A stretch of DNA of 64,000 nt from a virus. Positions 51,818-59,405 of this stretch are shown here, in pieces. The stretch covers positions 1-64,000 of the IMG/VR virus record IMGVR_UViG_3300037507_002920, one strand, 5' to 3'. The notes beneath the pieces were generated by a model. That model saw only the letters and a program-made list of their open reading frames with translations. It had not been told where the DNA came from and did no database searches. Within the stretch, counting starts at the first letter, position 1. The number at the start of each line of letters is the position of its first letter. The position numbers were made by a program, and so were the translations under genes.

Positions 51818-52235
51818 GGGGATGAAAGGAATCGACACACGTGTAAATGTTAAATGGGCATGCGGTCAAACATCATCTATGACCATAATCAATGATGGTA
51901 CAAATTAAGCGGCAACGTTTATAACAACATGGAAATTGCGGGTATCCTCGCTTCTTCCAAGGTAGCAGTAGCCTAGGCGAATCTATCAATGGGTCGGGAG
52001 ACAAATAACCTAGAAACAGAAGTCTTTAAGGTGTGATACAACCTAAAGTGTCAAGGGTCTCGTTCAGAGTACTACCTGTAAATCCACGAAAGTGGTAAAA
52101 GTGAATTCGACACAGTTATTGGTAACAATGTCAAAATAGGAACCATTTATTTGTCAGTTGTGAACTAATTGAATAAGCATGTAGTCCATTTATGATTTCT
52201 CGGGGTGGACGGCGGTTCAATTCCGCCCATCTCCA
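51818..52235 (+). ncRNA. ssrA: Transfer-messenger RNA (tmRNA)
   Basis: 418 bases. The ends fold as tRNA-Ala: acceptor GGGGATG (51818) pairs with CATCTCC (52228-52234) with a G3-U70 wobble, the alanine identity element, and discriminator A. GGAATCGACA matches the conserved 5' D-like region, and TAAGCATGTAG, GGACGGCGGTTCAATTCCGCC the 3' region and T arm of bacterial tmRNAs. Pseudoknot 1 is visible: GGTCA/TGACC crossing CATCAT/ATGATG (51864-51897). A tag frame follows 13 bases later. CCA is not encoded. It rescues stalled ribosomes and tags the unfinished protein. Confidence 0.93.
51911..51976 (+). CDS. tmRNA tag-peptide reading frame (predicted)
   Basis: Starting at GGC 51911, 13 bases after pseudoknot 1, the frame encodes 21 residues and stops at TAG 51974. 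It starts Gly-Asn, as Bacteroidota tags start with Gly, and ends Lys-Val-Ala-Val-Ala, a hydrophobic/Ala end typical of ClpXP degrons. It is longer than the 9-11 residues of most host tags. The resume codon is placed by spacing, not proven. Confidence 0.6.
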   Translation, partial: GNVYNNMEIAGILASSKVAVA

Positions 52236-52246
52236 CTGGCTAACTT

Positions 52247-52298
52247 TTTGTACTTTCCGATAAGTACAAAGAAACCCACTCACAAGGTGGGTTTTTTT
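52247..52298 (+). terminator. 3' hairpin and terminator of tmRNA
   Basis: TTTGTACTT/AAGTACAAA (52247-52270) forms a hairpin just past the mature 3' end, probably used in processing. AACCCAC/GTGGGTT (52273-52293) followed by TTTTTT is a rho-independent terminator. Confidence 0.85.
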
Positions 52299-52310
52299 AT
52301 TTTAAGTACA

Positions 52311-52364
52311 CAATATCTCATAAACGAACAAAGGGGTCAAATTGACCCCTTTGCCGAGATATTG
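52311..52364. repeat. Nested perfect inverted repeat
   Basis: Outer arms CAATATCTC (52311-52319) and GAGATATTG (52356-52364) enclose inner arms CAAAGGGGTCAA (52329-52340) and TTGACCCCTTTG (52342-52353) around a single A. It has no T run and is not a typical terminator. It lies in the 150-base gap before the convergent gene at 52449 and may be an RNA structure, operator or processing site. Confidence 0.6.
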
Positions 52365-52448
52365 AACCCCTCCTTTCGTTTTATTAGTTTATTATCTCAT
52401 GGTGACCAAACCATTTGACTCTAAACATAAATATTTCGTATTTTAATT

Positions 52449-53375
52449 TTAAGCAATAAATTTTGCTAAATATTTTAACATAAATAAATTCATTGCACCA
52501 CCTAACATTCCTCCACCATCATCGGTAGATGGTTGTTGACCCCCACCAAAATCTTGTGGGGTTGAATTTTGGGCAATAAAATTACTTGTTGTAGGGTCTT
52601 CAGCTAATTTATTTAAGTTATTCTCATCTTTCATCCAATTATCAAGTGAAGCGATGTTAGGTATTCCAAATTTACCCAATAAATTGTTGGCAATTAAAAA
52701 TTTAGAAAACGCCAATCTTCTATCTCTTCTTGCTAAAACATTTTGCCACCACCTTGATAATGCGTTTGATGGTAACATTCCATTTTTAGCAAAATACTTT
52801 GATAGTCTTTGTCCTTGAAAATATCCTTTAAGACCACCCGCAAATGATTTACCCGCAGATAACGATTTAACACCCGCCTCTAAACCTTTACCAACTTGAC
52901 CGGTATATTTTACCGATATATTTTTTAATGTGTCTAAACCACCTTGTAAACCTCTTCCCCATCCTTTGTTTACATTTGATATTTTTGACACGGTTTGAGT
53001 TACTCTTGGGTCAGAAGCGTATTGTGCTAAATCTTTAAATTTATTGGCCAATTGCGGATTTTTAGCGAGGTATTCACCCAACTTAGGTCCACCTGTTGTT
53101 AATAATTTTGGTGCCCCTTTAAATGCGAATAAAATGGGTTTAACAAGTAAATCACCAACTGTGGGGATTAATGCAACCAACGTCAAAGCTGCTTTAAGAC
53201 GTTCACCCCTCATAATATATCTTATTATTGAAATGATATCCGCAATTTCACCAATCACAGGTATGAATCCCGCGGCTAAAAGTACGTTTTCAGTATCTAA
53301 TATTCCCTCATTTAAGTGAGAATCGTTTTTCTTACTTTTAGTTATTTCTAATATTTGTTTTTTCGTAAGTTCCAT
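52449..53375 (-). CDS. Hydrophobic virion/ejected-type protein
   Basis: 308 residues from ATG 53375 (one base after the preceding stop; an upstream start would overlap it). The N-terminus KKQILEITKSKKNDSHLNE-GILD looks like a leader ending in an L-N-E protease site. ENVLLAAGFIPVIGEIADIISIIRYIMRGERLKAALTLVALIPTVGDLLVKPI is the long hydrophobic alternation seen in pretoxin and membrane-active domains. The rest is Gly/Lys-rich and helical. It is last in an operon of similar proteins. Packaging in the head and ejection into the cell are inferred. Confidence 0.5.
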   Translation of the reverse strand: MELTKKQILEITKSKKNDSHLNEGILDTENVLLAAGFIPVIGEIADIISIIRYIMRGERLKAALTLVALIPTVGDLLVKPILFAFKGAPKLLTTGGPKLGEYLAKNPQLANKFKDLAQYASDPRVTQTVSKISNVNKGWGRGLQGGLDTLKNISVKYTGQVGKGLEAGVKSLSAGKSFAGGLKGYFQGQRLSKYFAKNGMLPSNALSRWWQNVLARRDRRLAFSKFLIANNLLGKFGIPNIASLDNWMKDENNLNKLAEDPTTSNFIAQNSTPQDFGGGQQPSTDDGGGMLGGAMNLFMLKYLAKFIA

Positions 53376-53376
53376 A

Positions 53377-54003
53377 TCAATGTATAAATTCACAAAATCT
53401 TTTAGATATTTTTTCACCTAAGTCCGATTCTTTAATTATTTCACCAAACAAATTACCTGCGGTTGTTGATACAACATCTCTAATTGCAGTATTACCACCT
53501 TGTCCCAAATTTCTAATTGGATTTAAATCGTATGTATTGGAGTCTACACCCGTAGCACCGGCAGCAAGATATCTAACCACTTGTTCTAAAAGAGTATCAA
53601 CTATCTCAGGAAAACCACTATTACATTCAGAGGGTCCTTTGAATATTTTTATAAGATTTAAAGGATTCATATCCGCAAGTGTTCTTGATAAAAACGTTGC
53701 GGCATTTGGACCAACACTAAAAACTTGGGTTAAAATAAACCTAATTGCATATTCTTTTCCTGAATTTACTGCCGCATCGGAAAGTGCTCCTTTCCAATCA
53801 ATACTATTTAATTTATCTTTTATTCCTGTTGATTCAATTTCTTCCAAAGAATATCCTTCTTCCAATAATTTAGAACAAGTTAAAAAGTATTTTTCAACAA
53901 AATAATTGTCATCCCTAATGTCTTCTAATTCATTCAAAGACGTGGTTAACTTTTGTTGACGCTCCTCAACTAAACTCTTTTTTATTTTATTTCTAATATC
54001 CAT
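53377..54003 (-). CDS. Unknown helical protein of the ejected-type cassette
   Basis: 208 residues. The N-terminus is a charged helix (DIRNKIKKSLVEERQQKLTTSLNE) ending in L-N-E. The middle is mostly helical, with GKEYAIRFILTQVFSVGPNAATFLSRTLADMNP and a Cys-containing loop. It lies 11 bases after the 540-residue gene. The family is not recognised. Shared leader style and position suggest the same fate as its neighbours. Confidence 0.45.
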   Translation of the reverse strand: MDIRNKIKKSLVEERQQKLTTSLNELEDIRDDNYFVEKYFLTCSKLLEEGYSLEEIESTGIKDKLNSIDWKGALSDAAVNSGKEYAIRFILTQVFSVGPNAATFLSRTLADMNPLNLIKIFKGPSECNSGFPEIVDTLLEQVVRYLAAGATGVDSNTYDLNPIRNLGQGGNTAIRDVVSTTAGNLFGEIIKESDLGEKISKRFCEFIH

Positions 54004-54014
54004 AATACATTTTA

Positions 54015-55637
54015 TTATCTAATACCTCTATCACCACCAGACATAGTTAAACCATATCTTCTTCTCATTTTTGCACTTCCACTAAAGAGAAAATTGTATT
54101 GTTGCAAACAGTCCTTAATTTGTTGAATTTCCGTACTGTTTGCGGTTTTTCTACCCGATTCTTGGTCTCTATCATCAATATTCTTGAATAAGGCCACACA
54201 AAAATCTTTATTTAATTGAGATGGTTGAGATGGTTGAGATGGTTGAGTTTTAGGTTGAATTTCAGGTTGTTGAATTTGACCCGATTTTATTGATGGCATT
54301 GGTTCAATATATTGTGATTCAGGTCGAGTAGCGCTGGTTTGACAGGATTGTTTTATTGAATCATAAACTTCCTTGGTAATAGTTTCTTCACCTCTTTTTG
54401 ATTTTAATTCTTTTAACGTAATTGGACCAAAATTTCCCGTTTGATATTTTGGTGACATACCTAAACACACTTGAACTTCTTTAATTACTTGACTTCTACA
54501 TCCAAAAGTGTAAGGAAAATCCGTACAATTTCTATATGTTGATTTAGTTCCTGGTGCGGGTGTTTCACCTGGTTCTGGTGTGGTTTTACTGTCCCAAGTT
54601 ATTGACATACCAAGTACATCTTCTTCACTTAAATTTTTATTTTCTTCTTGTACCGCAACTTCTGTGCCTTTACAAGTATATGTCCCTCTTTTTGAATTAT
54701 CTGCGGTGAACACTCTACCATTGGAATAAAATCTCAAACCACCTACACCATCATATGCGACGACTCCTGTTTGTTTTGTCACTATTGAAATTTCTCCTTT
54801 TGGACTCACTGCAATAACACCTTGTTTATTTGTTAGTAAACTTTTTGCACATGGTGGAAAATCTTGTGGTGGTACTTCTGGTAATTCGTCAGTTTTCCCC
54901 AATTCCGCAAAAAGGAACCATAGTGCCGCGATGGACCCACCAGCTAAAAGAGTATAACCTACCGCTTTTTTCCAATCCATACCTTTAACTTTATCTGATA
55001 TTTGTTGACTTAATGTTTTTGGTTTATATTTGGCTTTTAATCCATCAACATATGCTTTATCTTTTAATCTATCTCGTATTCCTGGTTGATTTAATGCTGA
55101 TTGTTTAGCTTGAGTCGCGGTTGATTGTATACCACTAGTTTGTTTTAAATACGCTTTCTCAACAATTTTAGTAATCGCACGTTCACTATATCCCGCTTGT
55201 TTTAAAGCAGCCTCAAATTGTGGTTGACCCGCTTTAATTTGTGTTTCATATTTTTTTAAAAATTGTTGATTTTTAGCAACATTTTCGGCAGCTAAATCAA
55301 TTAATTTAGCGTTCCCTGTTTGAGACTTTAAAATGTTCAATTCCATTGCACCTTTTATACTGGAGGTTACCCTATTACCTTTTAATGCGGCCAATAATTC
55401 ATCCGTGTTTCTAATACCTAATTTAGTTAGTTCAGCAGAAACTTTAGCATCACTTTTCATCATTTTTAATACAGATTCTAGTTCAGCTGCTGCTAGTTTT
55501 TCACTTCTAGCCGCGGTAACAAACGCACTCTCTTCGTTTAAGTCGACATTTGAATTTTTTTCAAGTATTAATCTATTTTCAATAGATTCGATAAGATTTA
55601 GATATTTTCTTATTGTTTTTGTGTCTTTATTTTCCAT
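54015..55637 (-). CDS. Large protein with membrane segment and peptidoglycan-binding-like domain
   Basis: 540 residues. A helical N-terminal 210 residues is followed by one membrane segment (AVGYTLLAGGSIAALWFLFAEL, about 225-245) and a beta domain with Cys residues (CAKSLLTNKQGVIAVSPKGEISIVTKQ). A motif like PG_binding_1 follows (QVIKEVQVCLGMSPKYQTGNFGPITLKELKSKRG, about 385-420), then a Pro/Gln linker with TQPSQPSQPSQ and a basic end. The order cytoplasm-membrane-wall-binding suits an envelope-crossing or ejected protein. Function is inferred. Confidence 0.5.
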   Translation of the reverse strand: MENKDTKTIRKYLNLIESIENRLILEKNSNVDLNEESAFVTAARSEKLAAAELESVLKMMKSDAKVSAELTKLGIRNTDELLAALKGNRVTSSIKGAMELNILKSQTGNAKLIDLAAENVAKNQQFLKKYETQIKAGQPQFEAALKQAGYSERAITKIVEKAYLKQTSGIQSTATQAKQSALNQPGIRDRLKDKAYVDGLKAKYKPKTLSQQISDKVKGMDWKKAVGYTLLAGGSIAALWFLFAELGKTDELPEVPPQDFPPCAKSLLTNKQGVIAVSPKGEISIVTKQTGVVAYDGVGGLRFYSNGRVFTADNSKRGTYTCKGTEVAVQEENKNLSEEDVLGMSITWDSKTTPEPGETPAPGTKSTYRNCTDFPYTFGCRSQVIKEVQVCLGMSPKYQTGNFGPITLKELKSKRGEETITKEVYDSIKQSCQTSATRPESQYIEPMPSIKSGQIQQPEIQPKTQPSQPSQPSQLNKDFCVALFKNIDDRDQESGRKTANSTEIQQIKDCLQQYNFLFSGSAKMRRRYGLTMSGGDRGIR

Positions 55638-55648
55638 ATTTTTTATTT

Positions 55649-56893
55649 TTATAAATCATCATAATTATATTCTGACGTTGTTTTATTATTTAATAAAGCG
55701 ACATATTGTTCATCTTCAAATTTCGATTTATCATATTCGCCCTTTGTACCTAAAATGGTTATTGGTACAGCAACATTTGCAACATTTTGTACCGCTTGTC
55801 CGGCACCAAGTTTACCGGCTAATTTACCAGGTGCAGATAATATTTTACCTCCTATCCCCAATAATTGTATTGTTTTTTCACCAACAAATGTTGCAAATCG
55901 ATTAAAACCACCCAAGGCGGTTGAGATAAATTTATATAACATTGGTGATTTAGTTTTAAAAGTATTTTGAGCTGACGTTAAAAATTCTTTTGCTTTTGTT
56001 AAATATCTTGAAAAATTTTTAAAAATATTTTGTAATTTAGGTGACGATTTAATCGCTTTTGATACCCCTCCTGCGGTTTTACCGAACCTTCCAATCATCG
56101 AGTTGACGAGTGTTTTTAAAGTTTTAGACGCTGCACCTGCAAAAATCAATCCCGTTATATCACAAGCAGTAAACAATAATCTCCACCCCCAATGTAAGTC
56201 GGGGTCCTCATAATTACCTGTGATAAATTCATATATATCCAAACCAACCGCTATCGCCCACGGAATCCAAGCAACTAATTTACCTACACCAGTTGCAACC
56301 AAAATCGCATCAAGTATTAATCCAATTGGGTTGTATAAAGCGGCACGTATTTTTCTCGCCACATACAATGCCCCCTTTTTTACAATATTTATTGCTTGAT
56401 TCCAATCACCCTGAGACAAGGCACCTATGGTTTTTTTTGCCCCCTCGTAACTTGTTTTAAAAAAATCTGCGGTATTTTTTACCGCACCTGTAATTGTGTT
56501 TTTTCCAAAATTATAAAGACTACCAGCTACGGTTTGTTCATTTAAAATTTCTCTAAAAATTGATTTAAGATGAGATAAATTTTGAGTGGACTCTGTAATA
56601 ACAAATTTATTTATATCACTCAGAACGTCTTCTCGTATCTCCTCAGACACATTTGTTGCGACCTCAAAAGAATGTTTTAAGAAAAATTTAAAATTTTCAA
56701 AATTTTCCCAAATATTACCTAATTTGGTTTTATTTTGAATATCGTATAGTTCATCTAAAAAAATCACATATTTTTCATCAGGTGACAACCAGTCACTGAT
56801 TACAAAATCAAATTGAGCAGAATTTCCATTATATATATTGGAGATTCTGTTTCTTTCAGATTCTGATAGTAATAATTTTTTATTGTATAACAT
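55649..56893 (-). CDS. Large hydrophobic protein, ejected/membrane-active type
   Basis: 414 residues. Short leader MLYNKKLLLSE, then helical region, then a hydrophobic core (YNPIGLILDAILVATGVGKLVAWIPWAIAVGLDIYEFITG, about 185-225, and WRLLFTACDITGLIFAGAASKTL), with Gly/Lys-rich helices to the end. It resembles the pretoxin-like 308-residue protein in layout. A TATTTATT motif (minus, 56908-56915) lies 14 bases upstream. No toxin catalytic motif is visible. An ejected, membrane-active virion protein is the working guess. Confidence 0.5.
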   Translation of the reverse strand: MLYNKKLLLSESERNRISNIYNGNSAQFDFVISDWLSPDEKYVIFLDELYDIQNKTKLGNIWENFENFKFFLKHSFEVATNVSEEIREDVLSDINKFVITESTQNLSHLKSIFREILNEQTVAGSLYNFGKNTITGAVKNTADFFKTSYEGAKKTIGALSQGDWNQAINIVKKGALYVARKIRAALYNPIGLILDAILVATGVGKLVAWIPWAIAVGLDIYEFITGNYEDPDLHWGWRLLFTACDITGLIFAGAASKTLKTLVNSMIGRFGKTAGGVSKAIKSSPKLQNIFKNFSRYLTKAKEFLTSAQNTFKTKSPMLYKFISTALGGFNRFATFVGEKTIQLLGIGGKILSAPGKLAGKLGAGQAVQNVANVAVPITILGTKGEYDKSKFEDEQYVALLNNKTTSEYNYDDL

Positions 56894-56935
56894 AGATGAT
56901 TTACCTTAATAAATATCTTTAATATTATTAATATT

Positions 56936-57193
56936 CTATTTTAATGGGTTTGCTTTTCCTCTTTTTAATGTTGAACCAACAACATCCGACCATTTGGTAA
57001 CACCGATTTGATTTGCTGGACCTCTAGTCACACCTGTTTCCCATTTACCAACTTCAGGATAACCTTGTTTACTACCAGAACTACTAGTTCCAGCGGATGG
57101 TTGGGCGGATGCGGTATCCTCTTCTTCACTTAAATCATCAATAACACTACCCGTTATTAATTTCATTTGTTTTTCTGTTACAATTATTTTCAT
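56936..57193 (-). CDS. Small Ser/Gly-rich protein
   Basis: 85 residues. MKIIVTEKQMKLITGSVIDDLSEEE is a helical leader like those of the neighbours. A Ser/Ala/Gly-rich stretch and a conserved-looking end (VTKWSDVVGSTLKRGKANPLK) follow. It overlaps the metallopeptidase-like gene by 4 bases. The family is not recognised. A packaged small protein or cleavage substrate is possible. Confidence 0.45.
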   Translation of the reverse strand: MKIIVTEKQMKLITGSVIDDLSEEEDTASAQPSAGTSSSGSKQGYPEVGKWETGVTRGPANQIGVTKWSDVVGSTLKRGKANPLK

Positions 57194-57558
57194 TCGTCGT
57201 ATATTGTTTTATCTTTTTGTGCGAACATTTTTATATATTGTCCGGCCTTTGCATTTGCTTCGTCTTCTATTTCTCCTCCTATGTCCGCTGGTTTAACTTT
57301 TAATCTACCATCCTCATATTGTTTATGGTGAACCATTTCATGTGCGATACTTCTCATTACATCAACCAATGCTCTATTTTTTGAATTGACCCTAATGGTT
57401 TTTGTATCGGAAGAATAATTGTAGTTTGCGGTGGTCTTTAAATCACCCCTACCATTTTGCAAAATTATTTTCGGACAATTTTTTAATCCGAGTTCATCAT
57501 TAACAAACTTTACAAATGATGTTATTTTTTCTTGTTTATTTTTTTCTAAAAAACTCAT
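57190..57558 (-). CDS. Metallopeptidase-like protein (HExxH)
   Basis: 122 residues from ATG 57558. MRSIAHEMVHHKQYEDG carries the zinc motif HEMVH, and EIEDEANAKAG 35 residues later supplies a Glu/Asn-Ala third-ligand helix, as in small zincin folds. The N-terminal part (NCPKIILQNGRGDLKTTANYNYSSDTKTIRV) is a beta sheet. It first occupies the operon 57558-52449, coupled to the small Ser/Gly-rich gene. Substrate unknown: virion maturation or host target are both possible. A TATTTATT motif lies 4 bases upstream. Confidence 0.6.
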   Translation of the reverse strand: MSFLEKNKQEKITSFVKFVNDELGLKNCPKIILQNGRGDLKTTANYNYSSDTKTIRVNSKNRALVDVMRSIAHEMVHHKQYEDGRLKVKPADIGGEIEDEANAKAGQYIKMFAQKDKTIYDE

Positions 57559-57612
57559 TAACAATAAATACTTCTTTGTATCTAATTATTATATTTCAAT
57601 ATACTTAATAGT

Positions 57613-57936
57613 ATGTTAGATTGGTATGTAATAGAGATTTTTTTCCCAAAATCATTTGAATTGTTTTCAAAAACGATGTTTCCAAATGTTGGCGTACCAA
57701 GCATATCCGTGCTCCAATACTATGATATTAAAAAACTTTATAGATTCTTTGATAAAAATGGTGTTTATTTAACTGTTGAAATGTTAACAAAACACCATTG
57801 GGTGTACAATATATCAACAAATGATAATCGTGTAATGTTTCCCTGTCAAGAACCCAAACATAACAGAGAATTAACAGAAGTTGATGGATTTTTTGAATGT
57901 TTTAGAACGATGGAAATCAAACTTCGTTTGAGTTAG
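57613..57936 (+). CDS. Small conserved protein of unknown function
   Basis: 107 residues, alpha/beta with several aromatic residues: DWYVIEIFFPKSFELFSKTMFPNVGVPSISVLQYYDIKKLYRFFDKNGVYLTVE, ending FFECFRTMEIKLRLS. It is the only plus-strand gene between two minus-strand clusters and converges on the small membrane protein gene (20-base overlap). The family is not recognised. Confidence 0.5.
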   Translation: MLDWYVIEIFFPKSFELFSKTMFPNVGVPSISVLQYYDIKKLYRFFDKNGVYLTVEMLTKHHWVYNISTNDNRVMFPCQEPKHNRELTEVDGFFECFRTMEIKLRLS

Positions 57937-58141
57937 ATATTTTTCGTGAAAAAAAAATATAGGATAACCAAAAACAACCTGAAATAAAATAGAAAATTAT
58001 ATCTGCTGCCCAATATGAACCAGTTATTTCCATCAATAATTTGAATAGGGCATCGTACCCAAATGGTAAGAAAAACATAGCTAACATTAGAGAAGTATCT
58101 CGATATAAAATTGTTTTCGATTCTTTTACTTTCGTCTTCAT
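57917..58141 (-). CDS. Small membrane protein
   Basis: 74 residues from ATG 58141. Two membrane segments: LMLAMFFLPFGYDALFKLLMEI and WAADIIFYFISGCFWLSYIFF, with a short basic end. An overlapping frame (57933-58160) starts with a better-placed ATG but reads as a T-rich shadow. The frame chosen has a regular amphipathic and membrane pattern. Function is unknown. Confidence 0.45.
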   Translation of the reverse strand: MKTKVKESKTILYRDTSLMLAMFFLPFGYDALFKLLMEITGSYWAADIIFYFISGCFWLSYIFFSRKISNSNEV

Positions 58142-58178
58142 TATCACTTTCAGATTCCATTATTTTTATTTAATAAGT

Positions 58179-58403
58179 TTATGGTATTAAAACACCACCT
58201 CTACTGTTTTCCAATTGAATTAAATATTCCTCTGCTATTTTAAAATTATCAAAAGATGTTAGATATGTTTTGTTATTCTGTCTTAATAAATAACATCTAT
58301 ATTCTTCATTTAAATAAGTATTTGTTGAATTCATAAAACTACCACCCCTACGTTCTATTTGACCTATTACATCACCAATAAATTCAAATTCTTTTACAAT
58401 CAT
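58179..58403 (-). CDS. Small protein of unknown function
   Basis: 74 residues from ATG 58403. EFEFIGDVIGQIERRGGSFM, then YLNEEYRCYLLRQNNKTYLTSFDNFKIAEEYLIQLENSRGG. A strand-helix-strand layout with a GGSF turn. It sits between the dehydratase and the membrane protein genes. The family is not recognised. Confidence 0.45.
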   Translation of the reverse strand: MIVKEFEFIGDVIGQIERRGGSFMNSTNTYLNEEYRCYLLRQNNKTYLTSFDNFKIAEEYLIQLENSRGGVLIP

Positions 58404-58422
58404 CAATTAATTTCTTTTTAGT

Positions 58423-59400
58423 TTAAATATCTATTTTTTTTTGTAATTCAATATCATTTTTAACCATTCTTTTTACAAGATTTTCAAAGTTAATTTTTGG
58501 TTCCCACCCCAATTTTTCTTTTGCTTTACTGTAGTCACCTTTTAAAACATCAACCTCCGCGGGTCTCATGTACCTATTATCAATTCCAACATATTTTGAC
58601 CAATTATTAATACCAATTTCTTGAAATGCACAATCTAAAAAATCTTCTATTGTTTTAACTATTCCAGTGGCAATAACAAAGTCATCGGGTGATTCTTGTT
58701 GTAACATTAACCACATAGCCTCAACGTAATCAGGTGCGTATCCCCAATCTCTAGCCGCTTTTAAATTGCCTAAATATATTTTATCAATAATACCTAAATG
58801 TATTTTTGCTACTCCGTCAGATATTTTTCTTGTTACAAATTCATAACCTCTTCTTTCTGATTCATGATTGAATAAAATCCCACTAACAGCAAACATATCG
58901 TGACTTTCTCTGTAATTTTTGGTTAACCAATGCCCATATAATTTAGAAACACCATAGGGTGAACGAGGATAAAATTGTGTTTTTTCATTTGCAGGATTTT
59001 CAACCATCTTACCAAACATTTCAGAGGAAGACGCTTGATAAAATTTTATATTCTTATTATTAGATTCTCTGATAGTTTCTAACATTCTTAAAACCCCTAA
59101 ACCTGTAACGTTAGATGTTAATTCTGGTGTATTCCAACTATCACCAACAAATGACTGTGATGCTAAATTATAAACCTCGTCAGGTTCACATTCTTTTACT
59201 ACTCTAAATAAAGAATTTTGGTCAGTCAAATCCGCATTATACATTTTAACTTTACCGATTAAATGTTTTGCATTTGTTAAAGTTTCATTTGTTTTATTTT
59301 TTATGACACCAAAAACCTCATAGTCTTTTTTTAATAAAAAATCAGCTAAATGTGAACCATCCATACCATTCAACCCTGTTATTAATGCTTTTTTTTTCAT
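58423..59400 (-). CDS. gmd: GDP-mannose 4,6-dehydratase
   Basis: 325 residues. Short-chain dehydrogenase fold with the NAD(P) motif GLNGMDGSH (9-17), the catalytic region SSSEMFG and YGVSKLYGHW (Tyr-x3-Lys), and the Gmd-specific FNHESERRG. The enzyme converts GDP-mannose to GDP-4-keto-6-deoxymannose, the branch point to GDP-fucose, rhamnose and perosamine. No epimerase gene is adjacent in the window, so the final sugar may depend on host enzymes. It follows the methyltransferase-glycosyltransferase fusion by 5 bases and probably supplies it with donor. Confidence 0.92.
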   Translation of the reverse strand: MKKKALITGLNGMDGSHLADFLLKKDYEVFGVIKNKTNETLTNAKHLIGKVKMYNADLTDQNSLFRVVKECEPDEVYNLASQSFVGDSWNTPELTSNVTGLGVLRMLETIRESNNKNIKFYQASSSEMFGKMVENPANEKTQFYPRSPYGVSKLYGHWLTKNYRESHDMFAVSGILFNHESERRGYEFVTRKISDGVAKIHLGIIDKIYLGNLKAARDWGYAPDYVEAMWLMLQQESPDDFVIATGIVKTIEDFLDCAFQEIGINNWSKYVGIDNRYMRPAEVDVLKGDYSKAKEKLGWEPKINFENLVKRMVKNDIELQKKIDI

Positions 59401-59405
59401 ATTTT

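Noticed and set aside
57933-58160. Alternative frame over the small membrane protein
   Set aside because: Looks like a T-rich shadow with an irregular pattern, though its ATG is well placed; kept as a doubt in the chosen gene.
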